Assembly: GCF_000420745.1 (NCBI RefSeq)
Contig: NZ_ATVN01000016.1
Coordinates: 1-64,000, forward strand
Length of the DNA: 64,000 nucleotides
Source of the DNA: Pseudorhodobacter ferrugineus DSM 5888
GTDB taxonomy: Bacteria; Pseudomonadota; Alphaproteobacteria; Rhodobacterales; Rhodobacteraceae
Reading direction: 5' to 3'
A model generated the notes under the pieces. It saw only the letters and a program-made list of their open reading frames with translations, was not told the DNA's origin and made no database searches. A program made the translations under genes and the position numbers. Shown one piece after another: positions 62,924 to 64,000 of this stretch (within the stretch, counting starts at the first letter, position 1; the number at the start of each line of letters is the position of its first letter).

Positions 62924-63166
62924 TTACAACCCCTTATGCGCCCCGTCACACAGCGGCGATTTGGCCGAGTGTTTGCAGCCACAAAAGAACACCTTTTTCG
63001 ACGTTTCCGCTGTGTATTTCACGGGCGTGAAATCGGACCCTTTATGCGACCCATCGCAAAATGGCTGCTTGGACGATTGCCCGCAGGCGCACCAGAAATA
63101 GGATTTGCCCTCTTCAACCTCGACGGGATAGGGCGCGGTTTGGGCGATTTTAGGGGCGTCGGTCAT
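62924..63166 (-). CDS. Tandem CDGSH iron-sulfur protein
   Basis: An 80-residue protein with two CDGSH-type motifs: CACGQSSKQPFCDGSH (26-41; C26, C28, C37, H41) and CGCKHSAKSPLCDGAH (62-77; C62, C64, C73, H77). Each should bind a 2Fe-2S cluster through three Cys and one His. Bacterial double-CDGSH proteins are linked to electron transfer or redox sensing. ATG 63166 is chosen because the upstream frame to 63208 has no support. A minus-strand terminator follows. Confidence 0.93.
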   Translation of the reverse strand: MTDAPKIAQTAPYPVEVEEGKSYFWCACGQSSKQPFCDGSHKGSDFTPVKYTAETSKKVFFCGCKHSAKSPLCDGAHKGL

Positions 63167-63247
63167 GGTGGCGGTCCTTTGGGTTGGGGGGCTTGATTGC
63201 ATTACCAATATTTGGTAACTTTATCGGGCGGTTGGAGGGAGCGAATT

Positions 63248-63493
63248 ATGGGCAAGAATACGTCGATCGCATTGGGGGACCATTTCACTGAATTTTTAAC
63301 GACGCAAGTTGGTTCAGGCCGCTATGGCTCTGCGTCCGAAGTGGTGCGGGCTGGATTGCGTTTGTTGGAAAGCAAGGAAATGCAGCTTGCGGAGTTACGT
63401 GAAGCGATCCGCGCAGGCGAGGAAAGCGGGGAGGTGGAGGGGTTTGATCTGGACTCGTTTTACGCTGACATGCGGGTAACCCCAAGCGAATGA
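63248..63493 (+). CDS. ParD-type antitoxin
   Basis: An 81-residue ribbon-helix-helix protein. KNTSIALGDHFTEFLTTQV (DNA-binding ribbon and helix), GRYGSASEVVRAGLRLLESKE (second helix) and a C-terminal helix binding the toxin. ATG 63248 follows GGAGGGAGCGAATT. It overlaps the toxin gene by 4 bp, the usual ParDE coupling. It should repress its own operon. Confidence 0.9.
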   Translation: MGKNTSIALGDHFTEFLTTQVGSGRYGSASEVVRAGLRLLESKEMQLAELREAIRAGEESGEVEGFDLDSFYADMRVTPSE

Positions 63494-63780
63494 AGCTGCG
63501 GATAACGCATGTTGCGCAGAGTGATTTACGCCAGATCGAACGCTATTCGATACAGCATTGGGGGCCTCAGGTAGGCTTTGCGTATTCCGACAGGCTGCGG
63601 CTGGTTTTGGGGCAATTGGTTCGCGCAGAAATTTCAAGCCAAGGTGCCGATTACGTTAGCCCCGGATTGCGCAAGCAGGTTGCAGCAAGCCATGTGATTT
63701 GGTTTCGCATCCAAGGGGATAATCTGCTTGTGGTGCGGGTGCTGCATCAGAGCCGGGATGTGGGGCCTGTAGTTGGGTAA
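63490..63780 (+). CDS. ParE-type toxin
   Basis: A 96-residue RelE/ParE-superfamily toxin. MKLRITHVAQSDLRQIERYS is the N-terminal helix, a central GLRKQVAASHVIWFRIQGDN segment contains the conserved R and F, and VVRVLHQSRDVG is the last strand with H and R. ParE toxins poison DNA gyrase. It starts within the stop codon of ParD. Confidence 0.9.
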   Translation: MKLRITHVAQSDLRQIERYSIQHWGPQVGFAYSDRLRLVLGQLVRAEISSQGADYVSPGLRKQVAASHVIWFRIQGDNLLVVRVLHQSRDVGPVVG

Positions 63781-63910
63781 AGTTTGCCTTGGCGACAATG
63801 TTAGTGAAGCCAGCAACGTAAGAGATTGTTGGCTGATCCAAATAGGAAATTTGGCACATCGTCGTCTCCAAATGTGAACTAGATACCGTTTTTAGGCTGT
63901 TGGCAAAGCC

Positions 63911-64000
63911 TCAAACCAACCGCCCCCACAAATCATACTCGCCCGCTTCCTCAACCGTCACGGGGACGATCTCGCCCGCGCTCAACCCCTCAAACCCTTC
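63911..64000 (-). CDS. rimO: Ribosomal protein S12 methylthiotransferase RimO, C-terminal end
   Basis: The minus strand reads open from the right edge (64000) to TGA at 63913-63911, giving the last 29 residues. GLSAGEIVPVTVEEAGEYDL is the start of the final stretch, ending WGRLV. This is the end of the TRAM domain of RimO, which adds a methylthio group to Asp89 of S12. The radical-SAM part lies outside the window. The assignment rests on this short C-terminal match. Confidence 0.75.
   Translation of the reverse strand, partial: EGFEGLSAGEIVPVTVEEAGEYDLWGRLV

Noticed and set aside
1-64000. CRISPR array, prophage or defence island
   Set aside because: No regularly spaced direct repeats, phage structural genes or recognisable defence operons were found, apart from a DUF4145 gene and ParDE.

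Overview
The window looks like a piece of an alphaproteobacterial chromosome, most likely Rhodobacterales (Roseobacter group). The evidence is the rplO-secY-adk-rpsM-rpsK-rpoA-rplQ cluster, a general amino-acid ABC transporter (aapJQMP), an ATP12-type F1-ATPase chaperone, the order rpmH-rnpA-yidD ... yidC, a SixA-like phosphatase, DUF6455 and ClpS families typical of the group, and many ATGA stop/start overlaps. No genome comparison could be run, so the assignment rests on recognised families and gene order.

Layout. 1-1064: right end of an IS21-family element whose terminal bases supply the start of a DUF4145 gene. 1065-6515: the 3' half of the spc/alpha ribosomal cluster, ending in a strong terminator. 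6516-7958: a luxR/luxI quorum-sensing pair. 7971-12947: degP-like protease, rarA, crcB/fluC, a 23S pseudouridine synthase and ATP12. 12948-17835: the aap amino-acid uptake operon with a structured leader and an internal terminator. 17949-19090: relics of two insertion sequences. 19106-28081 (mostly minus strand): argB/4Fe-4S/sixA, engB/MOSC/yidC, a GGDEF-EAL gene, yidD/rnpA/rpmH. 28399-32079: a TVP38 membrane protein with a Mer-like flavoprotein, then an orphan histidine kinase. 32146-33585: tRNA-Arg(ACG), a broken integrase and an AT-rich gene-free stretch, probably an island scar. 33586-42893: semialdehyde dehydrogenase, alpha/beta hydrolase, an RND efflux pair and the moaB/lysE/udg group. 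43018-46587: a pyrB-centred operon with a 39-residue membrane peptide, a PH-like membrane protein, a dihydroorotase homologue lacking its metal ligands, and plsY. 46759-63780: housekeeping and envelope genes (M48 lipoprotein, RsmC-like enzyme, clpS, DacA-SPOR, yqgE, an OmpA-family protein, ubiA, rsmE, gshA), a CDGSH protein and a ParDE toxin-antitoxin pair. The right edge carries the last codons of rimO.

The most interesting points are: (i) the pyrB operon with a catalytically dead dihydroorotase (PyrX-like) and two small membrane proteins; (ii) luxR/luxI placed between ribosomal and protease genes, with a 23-bp inverted repeat upstream; (iii) strong hairpins in the gaps of the ribosomal cluster and a multi-stem leader before aapJ; (iv) a dispersed GATATTT...AGAA motif, in two copies placed just after GC-rich hairpins; (v) an SDR protein whose catalytic Lys is Cys. 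No CRISPR array, prophage or large defence island was seen.
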